Assembly: GCF_001612615.1 (NCBI RefSeq)
Contig: NZ_BDAU01000025.1
Location: 44,624 to 108,623, forward strand
Direction: 5' to 3'
From: Nocardia amikacinitolerans NBRC 108937
GTDB lineage: Bacteria > Actinomycetota > Actinomycetes > Mycobacteriales > Mycobacteriaceae
DNA length: 64,000 nt
The position numbers were made by a program, and so were the translations under genes. Numbering within the stretch: the first letter of the stretch is position 1; each line of letters starts with the position of its first letter. Below are positions 27,481 through 37,097 of this stretch, one piece after another. The notes under the pieces were generated by a model. It was not told where the DNA came from and did not search any database. It was given only the letters and a program-made list of their open reading frames with translations.

Positions 27481-27750
27481 GGACGGTCGGGCTTCGAGAC
27501 CGCCCTGGCGATGCCGCCCGGACCTACCGGCGATTGGGCCACGGGAAGAGATTCCGTGCGAGAAGGATCGAGCCGAGACGGTGCCGCCGGAAGACGCCCC
27601 ACCGCGCCACCGCCCCACGGTTTACCGCCGCCGGATGCAGCGCCACCGCCAGCGGACGAATCGCCGCCGAGCTTGGAACCGCGCCGCGCCAACGACCCCG
27701 TAGGTGGCCACGGACGGGTATTGCGCCCGCTCACAACGACATCGGCGGGT

Positions 27751-27939
27751 GGTAGCGGCCGCGAGCTGCTCAGCGGCGCGCGCCGCCGCGAGTTGATCAG
27801 CGGCACGCCCCGCCACGAGTTGCTCAGCCGCGCGCCCCGCCACGAGTTGCTCAGCCGCGCGCCCCGCCACGAGTTGATCAGCCGCGCGCCCCGCCACGAG
27901 TTGCTCAGCCGCGCGCCCCGCCACGAGTTGCTCAGCGGC
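27751..27939. repeat. Seven tandem 27-bp repeats spanning the Hsp70-like stop codon
   Basis: The unit is CGCCCCGCCACGAGTTGCTC plus AGCCGCG. The GAG(T/C)T core occurs at 27763, 27790, 27817, 27844, 27871, 27898 and 27925, exactly 27 bases apart. The last copy contains the stop codon of the gene (complement at 27932-27934), so each unit repeats the stop context GGCTGAGC. The array is absent from the second copy of the 3' end, so it grew after the duplication or was lost there. Confidence 0.9.
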
Positions 27940-30235
27940 GCGCGCCCCCGCCGCCTGCACCACCACCGCCGCCTGCGCCGCCGCCGACCTTCGAGCCACC
28001 GCCGACCTTCGAGCCACCGCCCGCTCCGCCGGAGCCACCGGAAGTCGAGCCGCCGGAGGAGGTTCCGCCCGAGCGGCCGGAGGACGAGGCTCCGCCGGAG
28101 GAGGTGCCGCCGCCCGAGGAAGCGCCACCATGTGAAGACGCACCGCCGGACGTGGTGCCACGGCCGGTGGAATTGCCGCCACCAGAGGAGGCACCGCCGG
28201 ACGACGCACCACCACCGGAGGAGGCGCCGCCGCCCGAGGAAGCTCCACCGGACGCACCGCTACCGCCGGAAGACGCGCCGCCGCCGGACGAATCACCGCC
28301 GGACGAATCACCGCCTCCGCCGGCGGAAGCACCGCCACCCGAGGACGCGCCACCACCGGATGATGCGCCCCCGGAAGAATCACCACCGGAAGACGCACCG
28401 TCCACGCCAGAATCACCGCCGGACGATGCTCCCCCGCCACCGGACGCACCGCCGCCGGAAGAACCGCCGCCCGAATCACCGTCGGACGCGCCGTCACCGG
28501 ACGACCCACCCGAGGATGAACCGCCGGAGCTACCGTCGGCACCGCCGCCCGCCGCACCGCCTGCGCCGTCCGACGCGCCACCGGTGCCGCCGGACGTTCC
28601 ATCGGAAGGCGTCCCACCCGTGCCGCCGGACGCATCTCCGCCCGGTGTCGAATTTCCGCCCGTCCCATCGGAACCGGCACCGTCCGTCGGCGTATCGGTA
28701 CCACCGGGTGTCGTCGCGCCACCGGTGTTCGAGCCGGGCGCGGATGGCGTACCCGAGCCGGGCTGAGTGTTGCCGGGGGCCGAGGGATCCACCGGCGCCG
28801 AAGGATTCGGAGCGGGCGGATTCGGGGCCGGGTTGGTGTTGGGTTCCGACGGCAGGCCGATGCCCGGGAGCGACGGGTTCAGCCGCTCCCACGACGGCAG
28901 GCTCACCCGCGGCACGCGCTTGGTGAAGGGCAGCGGGTTGGTGAACTGGGCGGGGTCGGCGTACTGAGTCCCCGCGTATCGTCCGTCGCCGCAGCAGGTT
29001 CGGGAGTCGTTGTGCGACCCGCCGCGTGATTCATCGATCGACGGTCCGAGCGGCGCGCTGCGGCCGACCGAAGAGACGAACCGGTCGTAACCACCGCCGG
29101 AGAAGGCGTACTGGGCCGCGGGCACCGGCAGCCCCTGCCGCACGGCTTGGTCGAAGGCGGTCCCGCCGTTGGGCTCGTAGAGCAGCGTGTCGCCGGGCAG
29201 CGGCGAGGCGACAGGGAAGCGGTCGAGCACCGGAAGCAGACCGGTGTCGCCGGAGCCGCCGAAGACTGTGGCCGCCGACATGGCGAGCGCCGAAGCCACT
29301 GCGGCGCTGGAGAATACGGCCACGCGCGGTGCGGGTCGTTCCCCGGTGCTCGCCGGGGCGAAGGTGCGGGCAGCGAACCGCGCGGCCCCGACGGCGATCA
29401 CCTGGCCAGGATCGGCCGACCGCACCACCGGACGACCGAGTTCGGCCAGCGTCCCGGCCACCTCGCCGGGCCGGGACGCGCCACCGACGACGAGGACGCG
29501 TCCGATGTCGGAGAGGCTGAGACCGGTGGAACGCAAACAGGCGCGCACCACTTCGAAAGAGTCCCTGATGTGTTCGGCGCGAAGGCCGTCGACGTCGACG
29601 ATGGACGTCATCGAGACCGTGGCGGCGGGTACGCGGGCGTACCGAGCGATCATGTCGCCGAGCGGGCGACCGCCGAAATCATAAGAGCGCTGGGGCTTTC
29701 CAACGATCGGATGGTTGACCCAGTCCGAACCGACGCGCACGACGGACACGTCGAGGCTGGTGCCGCCGAGGTCGTAGACGAGGACGAAACCGGTCTCCAG
29801 CGGGCCGTGCTCGTATTCGAGCCATTCGGCCGCGGCCACCGGCTCGGGTATCAGCATGACGTGTCGGGCGCCGTTGAGGTCGAGCGCCTGACGTAGTAGA
29901 GCGAGCTGTTTGTCGGTGTAGATCGCCGGGTAGGTGGCCACCACGCCGGCGCTGGGCTCGGCGGCCTCCAGCAGTCCGGTCACCACCGCGGCGACGAGGT
30001 TCGCCGGTGAGAAGATCCTGCCGCCGACGACCAGGGGTTCCGGGTCGCGCGCCAGGTCGGCGAAATCGGTGATGGCCGAGCTGAACTGGGGAATGCCGCC
30101 GATGCGGGCGCCGCCCGCGTTGTCGAACGTGAGTGCCGTGCGCCTGGTGCGCACCGTGGGTCGAATCAGACCTTCGGTCACGGAAGCCGCTATGGAGTTC
30201 ACTGAACCGATGCTGAAGCCCAGACATGTAGTCAT
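27932..30235 (-). CDS. Hsp70-like membrane protein with giant Gly/Ser-rich tail
   Basis: 767 residues. N-terminal actin/Hsp70-type ATPase (about 1-300): phosphate 1 GFSIGSVNSIAAS, phosphate 2 VLVYDLGGTSLDVSVV, adenosine motif VLVVGGASRPGEV. It has no DnaK substrate-binding domain. A hydrophobic segment follows (VAVFSSAAVASALAMSAATVF, about 320-340). After a spacer with Cys pair (TCCGDG) and Pro-rich DPSAPG repeats, about 250 residues are SGGASSGGG-type repeats. The topology suggests a cytoplasmic ATPase with an extracytoplasmic tail. A tail-less paralogue lies at 34510-35613. Such proteins occur near IniB/dynamin genes in mycolata (from memory), suggesting envelope stress. Confidence 0.78.
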   Translation of the reverse strand: MTTCLGFSIGSVNSIAASVTEGLIRPTVRTRRTALTFDNAGGARIGGIPQFSSAITDFADLARDPEPLVVGGRIFSPANLVAAVVTGLLEAAEPSAGVVATYPAIYTDKQLALLRQALDLNGARHVMLIPEPVAAAEWLEYEHGPLETGFVLVYDLGGTSLDVSVVRVGSDWVNHPIVGKPQRSYDFGGRPLGDMIARYARVPAATVSMTSIVDVDGLRAEHIRDSFEVVRACLRSTGLSLSDIGRVLVVGGASRPGEVAGTLAELGRPVVRSADPGQVIAVGAARFAARTFAPASTGERPAPRVAVFSSAAVASALAMSAATVFGGSGDTGLLPVLDRFPVASPLPGDTLLYEPNGGTAFDQAVRQGLPVPAAQYAFSGGGYDRFVSSVGRSAPLGPSIDESRGGSHNDSRTCCGDGRYAGTQYADPAQFTNPLPFTKRVPRVSLPSWERLNPSLPGIGLPSEPNTNPAPNPPAPNPSAPVDPSAPGNTQPGSGTPSAPGSNTGGATTPGGTDTPTDGAGSDGTGGNSTPGGDASGGTGGTPSDGTSGGTGGASDGAGGAAGGGADGSSGGSSSGGSSGDGASDGDSGGGSSGGGASGGGGASSGGDSGVDGASSGGDSSGGASSGGGASSGGGASAGGGGDSSGGDSSGGGASSGGSGASGGASSGGGASSGGGASSGGASSGGGNSTGRGTTSGGASSHGGASSGGGTSSGGASSSGRSGGTSSGGSTSGGSGGAGGGSKVGGGSKVGGGAGGGGGAGGGGARR

Positions 30236-30746
30236 TTGCTATCCCGTCAACGCACCGTGACCACGTCCAGCACACAGTCGAGCCGTGTGGCCGCGGTCGT
30301 CTTCCAAACAGCCCCCACAGGTTAGCTGCTGCTAGAACTTTCCGGATGCCGAATTGATATGGAACGTTTGGATTTCGGCAACAATGCTTCGAATGACCTG
30401 GTAGATCGTGCCATAGGATGCGGTTCACCCCCCTCGACACGCCGGAGAACACCTGCGGGACACCCGCTTCCGCTACCGCTCAGCGATTTCACGCCCTTGT
30501 TGGCAGGCAGGCGAAACGAGCCATCGGGTGAGACCGGCATATCGGTCAGCACACACCGACTGGTCGGTAACCAATACTTAGCCAGCATCACGGATTCCAC
30601 GAAACGCGCCACCGCGCCCGAATAGATGACACATCAAATGCCGCGTCCGATTACCGCCAGCGATGCCGTAGCGCACTCGGTTGACTGAATACGGCGGCAA
30701 CGTCCGCCACACCGAAAAGGCAAGAACGGGAAGGAAAGTGGCACAG
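30236..30746. promoter_or_regulatory. Divergent promoter region with a palindrome (Hsp70-like / SDR)
   Basis: 511 bases without a supported gene. ACCGAC-TG-GTCGGT at 30555-30568 is a perfect 14-bp dyad resembling a TetR half-site pair. No adjacent repressor gene exists. The base composition is lower in GC than the neighbours between 30310 and 30420. Confidence 0.35.
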
Positions 30747-31508
30747 ATGTCGACACGGTTCGCGGAGCAGGTCGCGGTGATCACGGGCGCAGGCTCGGGC
30801 ATCGGCAAAGCGGTGGCGATGCGATTGGCCGCCGAGGGCGCCGCGGTGGTTCTGGGGTCGCGCGGCAAGGACGCCGGTGAGCGGGTCGCCGAGGAGATTC
30901 GCGAGGCGGGCGGGCGCGCGCTGTTCGTCCCGACCGACGTCACGGTGGAGGCCGACGTCGCAAGGCTCACCGAGGCCGCCGTCGGCGAATACGGCCGTCT
31001 GGACATGGCGTTCAACAACGCGGGCGCGGTCCGGGCGTTCGGTCCGGTGGCCGAGATCGATGAGGCGGGCTGGCGCGCGGACCTGGAACTCAACCTCACG
31101 GCCGTGTTCTACGGCCTACGCCACCAGGTTCCTGCGCTCGTCGCCTCGGGTGGCGGCGCAATCCTGAACAACGCGTCGAACCTGGGCGTGGTCGGCATGG
31201 CGTCGGTGGCGCCCTACGTGGCCGCCAAGCACGGCGTCGTCGGGCTGACCAAGGCCGTCGCGCTGGAGTCCGCCGAGCAGGGCGTTCGGGTGAACGCCCT
31301 GGTGTCCGGCGCGGTGGACACCCCGGCGTTTCGGAATTCGATGGGTGCCACGCCCGAAGGCGAGGCGGCCGTCGTGGCGCTACATCCGATCGGCCGGGTC
31401 GCCGCGCCGGACGAGATCGCTTCGTTCTGCGCGTACCTGCTCAGCAGGGAGGCGAGCTTCGTCACCGGCGCGGCGCTCGCGATCGACGGTGGTTTCACCG
31501 CACGCTGA
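30747..31508 (+). CDS. Short-chain dehydrogenase/reductase (SDR)
   Basis: 253 residues of the classical SDR type: cofactor motif TGAGSGIG, NNAG (FNNAGAVRAF), active-site YVAAK, and the C-terminal GAALAIDGGFTAR. NADP or NAD preference is not obvious. ATG 30747 has GGAAGGAAAG upstream. The Ser of the triad lies in the NNASNLGVVG segment. Substrate unknown. Confidence 0.88.
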   Translation: MSTRFAEQVAVITGAGSGIGKAVAMRLAAEGAAVVLGSRGKDAGERVAEEIREAGGRALFVPTDVTVEADVARLTEAAVGEYGRLDMAFNNAGAVRAFGPVAEIDEAGWRADLELNLTAVFYGLRHQVPALVASGGGAILNNASNLGVVGMASVAPYVAAKHGVVGLTKAVALESAEQGVRVNALVSGAVDTPAFRNSMGATPEGEAAVVALHPIGRVAAPDEIASFCAYLLSREASFVTGAALAIDGGFTAR

Positions 31509-31753
31509 ACGCACGACGCGCAACGGGCAACGCGCAACGCCGAACGCGCAACGGACCACGGGCAACGCCGACGCCTAACGGCGACGCCGAACGCGACAAC
31601 GGGCAAACCGAACGCCGAACGCCGAACGCCGAACGCCGAACGCCGAACGCCACGAGGATGCACTACGCATCTCCGTGGCGTTCGACGGAAGATCGACTCG
31701 GCCCCTACCGGCGTCTGCCGGACGTACTCTTCAGCGACCGAGACCGCGGACTC
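31509..31753. repeat. Degenerate GCCGAAC heptanucleotide tract between SDR and fprB
   Basis: Downstream of the SDR stop the sequence is made of degenerate AACGC/GCCGAACG words. A clean array of six GCCGAAC units lies at 31607-31651. No gene or hairpin terminator is evident in the rest. Confidence 0.75.
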
Positions 31754-33340
31754 TCAGACCCGGGCGAGCAGCTTGCGCAACGGCTTCTGCTGCGGAACCA
31801 CATTGCCACCCGCGACGACCTCGGGCCTGCGTCCACGCACCAGCCGATCGAAATCGGCGGCGCCACCCGCGGGTTCGGGCAGGCGACCCGCGTTGTAGTC
31901 GTCGGCCAGCTGCCGCACGGTCTCCTGCGCGCAGGACTTGTTGGTGCCGATGAAGCCGGTGGGACCGCGCTTGATCCAGCCGGTGACGTAGGCGCCGGGC
32001 AGCACCGCGCCACCCGCTTCGCCGAGCACCCTGCCGTTCTCGTTCGGGATCACACCCGCCCGCTCGTCGAAGGGCAGCCCGCGCAGCGGCACGCCGCGGT
32101 AGCCGACCGAGGTGAGCACGAGCCCGGCCTCCATCCGCTCGGTCTCGCCGGTGGCGACGGCCTTGGCGCGCCCGTCGGCGTCGGTGACGAGCTCGTTGCG
32201 GCCGATCTCCAGACCGGTCACCCGGTCGTCGCCGAGCACGGCGGTGGGTGCGGCCAGGTAGCGGAACACGATTCGCTTCCGCTCGCCGAACGGCCGATCG
32301 GCGACGCTGTGCAGCAGGCGCAGCTTCTGCTCGATCTTGTACGGCAGGTCCGCGGTGATCTCCGGCAACTCGCCCTCGACCGCGATGTCCACGTCGGAGC
32401 CGAGCAGACCCACGAATTCCGGGACGGTGAACGCGGATTCGGCCGGACCGCGGCGGCCGAGCACGACCACCTCTTCGATCTTGCTCTCGCGCAACGCCCG
32501 CAGCGCGTGCGGCGCGATGTCGGTGCCGACGAGCGTCTCCGGATCGCTGGCGAGAATGCGGGCCACGTCCAGCGCGACATTGCCGTTGCCGACGATCACC
32601 GCGCGCTTCTGCGACAGATCGAACCGGGCGTCGACGTGATCGGGATGACCGTTGTACCAGGCGACGAAGTCGGTGGCCGAGACGTTGCCCGCCAGGCCCT
32701 CACCGGGGATGCCGAGTTTGCGGTCCGAGGACGCGCCGACGGCGTAGACCACCGCGTGGAAGTGACCGAGCAGCTCCTCGTGCGTCACGTGCGAGCCGAC
32801 CTCGACATTCAGGTACGAACCGAAGCCGGGCTGCGCCGAGATCACGTCGAACAGCTTGCTGACCTGCCTGGTCTTGGCGTGGTCCGGCGCGACGCCGTGC
32901 CGGGCAAGACCGTAGGGCACCGGCAGCCGATCGAACACGGTGACGGACACGTTCGGCTGGGTCAGCAGCTCGTCCGCGGCGTACATCGCCGACGGACCCG
33001 AACCGACGATCGCCACCCGCAGCGGCGCGCGCTCCGCGCGGATCTCCGCCGCGGGCACCGGCCGGGCAAGCAGCGGACGCGGCCGGGACTGCCGGTAGAA
33101 GTCGGCGTTGATCTCGATGAAGGGCTTCTGCTCCTCGGTCAGCTTCTTCGACGAGGTGATGGCGTCGACGGGGCAGGCCGTGGCGCACGCGCCGCAGTCC
33201 ACGCAGGCCTTCGGGTCGACGTACAGCATCTCTGCCGTCAGGAAGTCCGGCTCGTCGGGCGTGGGATGGATGCAGTTGACCGGGCAGGCGTACACGCAAG
33301 ACGCGTCGCTGCAACAGGATTGGGTGACGACGTAGGGCAT
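31754..33340 (-). CDS. fprB: Ferredoxin/ferredoxin--NADP reductase fusion FprB
   Basis: 528 residues. An N-terminal 7Fe ferredoxin domain (CCSDASCVYACPVNC and CVDCGACATACPVDA) is joined to an FAD/NADP reductase of adrenodoxin-reductase type (FAD motif AIVGSGPSAMYAADEL; NADP motif VIVGNGNVALDVAR). It moves electrons between NADPH and ferredoxin-linked enzymes; SirA is one possible acceptor in this window (inference). It is 13 bases downstream of the di-iron gene, the Rv0885-Rv0886 arrangement. Confidence 0.93.
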   Translation of the reverse strand: MPYVVTQSCCSDASCVYACPVNCIHPTPDEPDFLTAEMLYVDPKACVDCGACATACPVDAITSSKKLTEEQKPFIEINADFYRQSRPRPLLARPVPAAEIRAERAPLRVAIVGSGPSAMYAADELLTQPNVSVTVFDRLPVPYGLARHGVAPDHAKTRQVSKLFDVISAQPGFGSYLNVEVGSHVTHEELLGHFHAVVYAVGASSDRKLGIPGEGLAGNVSATDFVAWYNGHPDHVDARFDLSQKRAVIVGNGNVALDVARILASDPETLVGTDIAPHALRALRESKIEEVVVLGRRGPAESAFTVPEFVGLLGSDVDIAVEGELPEITADLPYKIEQKLRLLHSVADRPFGERKRIVFRYLAAPTAVLGDDRVTGLEIGRNELVTDADGRAKAVATGETERMEAGLVLTSVGYRGVPLRGLPFDERAGVIPNENGRVLGEAGGAVLPGAYVTGWIKRGPTGFIGTNKSCAQETVRQLADDYNAGRLPEPAGGAADFDRLVRGRRPEVVAGGNVVPQQKPLRKLLARV

Positions 33341-33353
33341 GGTGGACCGCCGC

Positions 33354-34358
33354 TCAGCTCGCGTGCACGACGCGCAGCGGCTCCGAGCGGTAGCGGCTCA
33401 TCGGACCGTCGATGCCGAGCAGCTTCCACACCCGCTTGGAGATCGGGTTGATCAGGCCGAGGTCCTTGGCCAGCGCCCGCACGTCCACGAAGTAGTCGGC
33501 GAAGACCTGCTTGGCCTCCTTGGAACCGTAGAACAGCTCCTTGCGGACCTTGTCCGGGATGTCGAACTCCTCGAAGAACGTCTTCGGCGGGGTCGCGATG
33601 GAACGGCCGAGGATCCACATGATGATCGGCATCGCGATCGACAGCACGAACCGGTTGAGCTTGCCCTGCTCGGGCACGTGGTTCTTCAGGAACTCGTGCG
33701 CGAAGGAGATGTGGCGCGCCTCCTCGGCGACGTGGATGGCCATCACGCCGAGCATGATCGGGTGGACCTCTTCGCCGGAGCGCAGGATCTCCTTCTGGAT
33801 GTGGTCGATCGGCTCCTCGCCGGCGAGCACGGCCATGAAGAACAGGTTCGGCATCTTGGCGGCGACCGGCGCGGCGAGGTACTTGAACATGCTCACCAGC
33901 GGGCCCATGCCTGGCACGTCGATGCCGATCCGGTTCACCATCTCCTGGAACATCAGGGTGTGGTTGTGCTCCTCGATCATCTCGTGGGAGCAGTACCGGA
34001 ACTCGGGCGAACCGTTGGGCAGGCCGAAGTTGTGGATGACCATGCCGCTGATCAGGATCGACTCGAACTGCAGACCGACCTTGGCCACGTTGGCCTGGCG
34101 GTACTTGCCGAGCTCGATCTGCTTGTGCTTCGGCAGGGCCAGGTACCAGGGGTGGCGGCCGAGCGGATCGGCCGACCGCGGCAGGATCCAGCGCTCTTCG
34201 CCCGCGTCGGCGGCGTAGTCGGGGTTGTCCCAGTCGATGTCCTCGAACGGGTCGAAGTGCTTGTTCACCGAGCCCTCGGACAGCAGCAGCAGCTTCGCGG
34301 CGTATTTCTGCGCCTGCTCGAGATCGGGATCGATAGCGTGCTTCTCGGCTGTCGACAT
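33354..34358 (-). CDS. AurF-like di-iron oxygenase/metal-dependent hydrolase
   Basis: 334 residues, helical, with ferritin-like di-iron ligands: EEHNHTLMFQE, GEEPIDH and HVAEEARHISFAHEF. Similar proteins are p-aminobenzoate N-oxygenase AurF relatives. The substrate is unknown. The adjacent FprB could supply electrons (inference from operon). ATG 34358 is used; an in-frame GTG at 34367 is closer to the AGGAAGG ribosome site and is equally possible. Confidence 0.82.
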   Translation of the reverse strand: MSTAEKHAIDPDLEQAQKYAAKLLLLSEGSVNKHFDPFEDIDWDNPDYAADAGEERWILPRSADPLGRHPWYLALPKHKQIELGKYRQANVAKVGLQFESILISGMVIHNFGLPNGSPEFRYCSHEMIEEHNHTLMFQEMVNRIGIDVPGMGPLVSMFKYLAAPVAAKMPNLFFMAVLAGEEPIDHIQKEILRSGEEVHPIMLGVMAIHVAEEARHISFAHEFLKNHVPEQGKLNRFVLSIAMPIIMWILGRSIATPPKTFFEEFDIPDKVRKELFYGSKEAKQVFADYFVDVRALAKDLGLINPISKRVWKLLGIDGPMSRYRSEPLRVVHAS

Positions 34359-34462
34359 CGTCGTCACTGCCTTCCTCGGGGGACGTATTACCTGTACCCC
34401 ATAGTTACACCTACGACGAGTGACGTCAACTCGCACCCCCGGAAGTCGTCTCCGGAGACGAA

Positions 34463-34499
34463 ACGGCGGCGGCCGGGTGACGTACCCGACCGCCGCCGT
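34463..34499 (-). terminator. Terminator hairpin after the second Hsp70-like gene
   Basis: ACGGCGGCGG (34463-34472) pairs perfectly with CCGCCGCCGT (34490-34499), with additional CGGGT/ACCCG pairing inside. It lies 11 bases past the stop at 34510 and separates it from the di-iron gene. Confidence 0.7.
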
Positions 34500-34509
34500 G
34501 GGACCAGGG

Positions 34510-35613
34510 CTAGAACAGCCCGAGGGGTGCCGAGCCCGCGACCGCACCGTCTGCGGTCGGCGCGAAAGCGAGCGCGACACCACCTGCGGACAATGCCGCA
34601 ACGGACGCCACCCTGGTCAGCTTGCGCCGCGTGCGCAGCAGGCCCTTGTTCCTGCGCTGCGCGGACTCCGCCGCGAACGCCGCCGTCCGCGCGAGCAGCG
34701 CAGCGCCGTCGGCGGTCGTACGTTCCGGATCGGGCGCGACCACCACCGGTCGCGCCAATTGCGTGGCGAGCACGCCGGAGACCTCCGGCGGCCGGGCCGC
34801 ACCGCCCACCACAAGCACGCAGTCGACGTCGGCCATGGTGACGTCGGCCGTGCGCAGGCAGCGGTAGACCAGTTCCAACGAGGCGCGTGCGTGCTCGGCG
34901 CGCGACTCGTCGGCGAGCACGTTCGCGCTTCCCGCCATCGGGGACGCGCCGCTCCCCCGCGCCGCGAGCAGCGCGCCGAACGCCCGTCCGCCGAAGTCCG
35001 CGGAGCGCAGCGGGACCCCGACGATCGGATCGCGCGGCCTGCCGGCGCCGACCCGGACCAGCGTGACATCCAGGCTCGCGCCGCCGAGGTCGTAGACCAA
35101 GGCGAGGCCGGGCATCAGCGGACCGCGTTCCTCCTCCAGCCAGGCCGCCGCCGCGACCGGCTCGGCGACCAGCGCGACGTGGTGCAGGCCGATCGCGTCC
35201 AGCGCGCCGCGCAGCTCGGCCAGCTCGTCCGGCCCGTAGTTCGCCGGGTGGGTCAGCGCGACCTCCGCGCCGACCGCCCTCCGGTCGCTCATCGCCTCGG
35301 TGATGAGGCAGTCGGTCACCACCGCGACGAGATCGGCGGGCCGGAGCGTGCGTTGTCCGACCCTCGCCGTGGTGCCGTCGCGGCGGCCGAGGTCAGCGAA
35401 TTCGGTGATGGCTCGGCCGTGCCGGGGAATCAGGCCGACGCGCGCCGAACCGGTGCTGTCGAAGCTCAAGGTGGTGCGTCGGGTGACAGAGGGCGTTGGC
35501 CGCGCGTGCCGTCGGTGACCGAGCAGACCCGGCGGCGCCTTGGCCGATGCCGTGTCCGCCAGCGCGGTCACCGAATTGACCGTGCCGATGCTCAAACCAA
35601 GACCAACTGCCAT
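34510..35613 (-). CDS. Hsp70-like membrane-anchored protein, short paralogue
   Basis: 367 residues with the same ATPase layout as the 27932-30235 protein: LGLSIGTVNSVTALAD, LVYDLGGASLDVTLV and VLVVGGAARPPEV. After the ATPase come a basic segment (LLRTRRKLTRV) and one hydrophobic helix (VASVAALSAGGVALAFAP), ending shortly after in GLF with no repeat tail. DnaK's peptide-binding domain is absent. Likely a membrane-tethered ATPase of unknown partner. Confidence 0.78.
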   Translation of the reverse strand: MAVGLGLSIGTVNSVTALADTASAKAPPGLLGHRRHARPTPSVTRRTTLSFDSTGSARVGLIPRHGRAITEFADLGRRDGTTARVGQRTLRPADLVAVVTDCLITEAMSDRRAVGAEVALTHPANYGPDELAELRGALDAIGLHHVALVAEPVAAAAWLEEERGPLMPGLALVYDLGGASLDVTLVRVGAGRPRDPIVGVPLRSADFGGRAFGALLAARGSGASPMAGSANVLADESRAEHARASLELVYRCLRTADVTMADVDCVLVVGGAARPPEVSGVLATQLARPVVVAPDPERTTADGAALLARTAAFAAESAQRRNKGLLRTRRKLTRVASVAALSAGGVALAFAPTADGAVAGSAPLGLF

Positions 35614-36101
35614 CGCGATTCACCCGATCGACGAGCCGATGTGCTTCGAACACCGACCACGCAACCACCCCGCGACCGCCGTGCCAACCACCGGACAGCC
35701 GGTTGTCCGCACCCCGCCGCTCGCCACACGCTGCCCGCCGCCCCGGCCCCGATGGCATGCGACCTGCCCGATCTCCCCTAAGACACGCAGGAATGCCCGG
35801 CACCCCCGGGCGTGTCGCGATCCGCCGCTCGCCGGTCGGCGTTTGCCGGGCGACAGGCGACTCGACCAAGCCCTGATCGCGTCATCGCGCGTGCCGGCTA
35901 CGCCAGCAAAACCCCAGCAGCCCACAGTAACTCACCCGCCCGGCCCCGAACCCGTTCCCGGACAACGTCTTCCGCACCGCACCAACCCGGTGTCCGCACC
36001 CAACGTACCTACGCATGCTTCGCAGGGCCTGTGCGGTCTGCGAAGCGTGTGGAAGGGCTGCGAGGACCTGAACGGACCGGTCGCGCTGGGAGGCGCCGGG
36101 T
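35614..36101. other. Intergenic region upstream of the Hsp70-like paralogue
   Basis: 488 bases without a supported gene; it should contain the promoter for the 34510-35613 gene. One hairpin sits at its far end (see the cysA terminator). I see no repeats or remnants otherwise. Confidence 0.5.
36017..36046 (-). terminator. Hairpin downstream of the cysT-cysW-cysA operon
   Basis: GCTTCGCAG (36017-36025) and CTGCGAAGC (36038-36046) pair perfectly around a 12-base loop, 56 bases past the cysA stop. A plausible operon terminator. Confidence 0.5.
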
Positions 36102-37097
36102 TCAGCTTTCGGGCAGCTCCGGGATCCGGGTGGCGCGGGCGTAGACCGTCTCGCCCTCGGACAACCTCAGCGCCTCGGCGTCACCACGGGTGACCTGCGC
36201 GGCGAAGTGGTCGCCGGTGGCCGCGTTGCGCATCTCCACCCGCACCTCGAAGCCAAGGTGCACGACCCGCTCGACGGTCGCGCGGGTGACGCCCGCCGAT
36301 TCCGCGGTGCCCTCGTGCGCGGCGAGCGCCATGCTCGAGTCGCGGCCGACGCGAATGTCGTGCGGGCGCACCAGGTGTCCGTTCAGGCGCGCGACGTCAC
36401 CGAGGAAGGACATGACGAACTCGTTGGACGGCCGGTCGTAGACGTCCTCGGGGGTGCCGATCTGTTCGATGCGGCCCTTGTTCATCACGGCGATGCGGTC
36501 GGCGACGTCGAGCGCCTCCTCTTGGTCGTGGGTCACCAGCACGGTGGTCACGTGGACCTCCTCGTGCAGGCGGCGCAGCCAGGTGCGCAGATCGGCGCGG
36601 ACCTTGGCGTCCAGCGCGCCGAACGGCTCGTCGAGCAGCAGCACCTGCGGGTCCACCGCGAGCGCGCGGGCCAGGGCCATGCGCTGGCGCTGGCCGCCGG
36701 ACAGCTGCGCCGGGTAGCGGTGCTGGAAACCGTCCAAGCCGACGATGCCGAGCAACTCGTCCACCCGCTTCGCGATCTCGGCCTTGGGGCGCTTGCGGAT
36801 CTTCAGGCCGAAGGCCACGTTGTCGCGCACGGTCATGTGCTTGAACGCGGCGTAGTGCTGGAAGACGAAGCCGATGTCGCGCTTCTGCGGCGGCACCCGG
36901 GTGACGTCGTTGCCCGCGATGGTGACGATGCCGGAGTCGAGCGACTCCAGCCCGGCGATGGAGCGCAGCAGCGTCGACTTGCCGGAACCGGACGGACCGA
37001 GCAGCGCGGTCAGCTCGCCGGACGGGATGTCGATGGTGACGTCGTCCAGCGCGGCGAAGCTGCCGTAGTTCTTTCGAGCGTTGGTCACGGTGATCAT
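36102..37097 (-). CDS. cysA: Sulfate/thiosulfate ABC transporter ATP-binding protein
   Basis: 331 residues. Walker A GPSGSGKST, signature LSGGQRQRMALARAL, Walker B VLLLDEPFGALD and H-loop LVTHDQEEALD. A C-terminal TOBE-like domain follows. Drives sulfate import with CysT/CysW. ATG 37097 overlaps the cysW stop (ATGA). Last gene of the operon. Confidence 0.94.
   Translation of the reverse strand: MITVTNARKNYGSFAALDDVTIDIPSGELTALLGPSGSGKSTLLRSIAGLESLDSGIVTIAGNDVTRVPPQKRDIGFVFQHYAAFKHMTVRDNVAFGLKIRKRPKAEIAKRVDELLGIVGLDGFQHRYPAQLSGGQRQRMALARALAVDPQVLLLDEPFGALDAKVRADLRTWLRRLHEEVHVTTVLVTHDQEEALDVADRIAVMNKGRIEQIGTPEDVYDRPSNEFVMSFLGDVARLNGHLVRPHDIRVGRDSSMALAAHEGTAESAGVTRATVERVVHLGFEVRVEMRNAATGDHFAAQVTRGDAEALRLSEGETVYARATRIPELPES

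Noticed and set aside
27622..28722. Minus-strand frame with AAEQLVAGRA repeats over the Hsp70-like tail
   Set aside because: It is an alternative frame of the 27-bp array and G/S-rich tail; it lacks a start with ribosome site, and the Hsp70-like frame explains the sequence.
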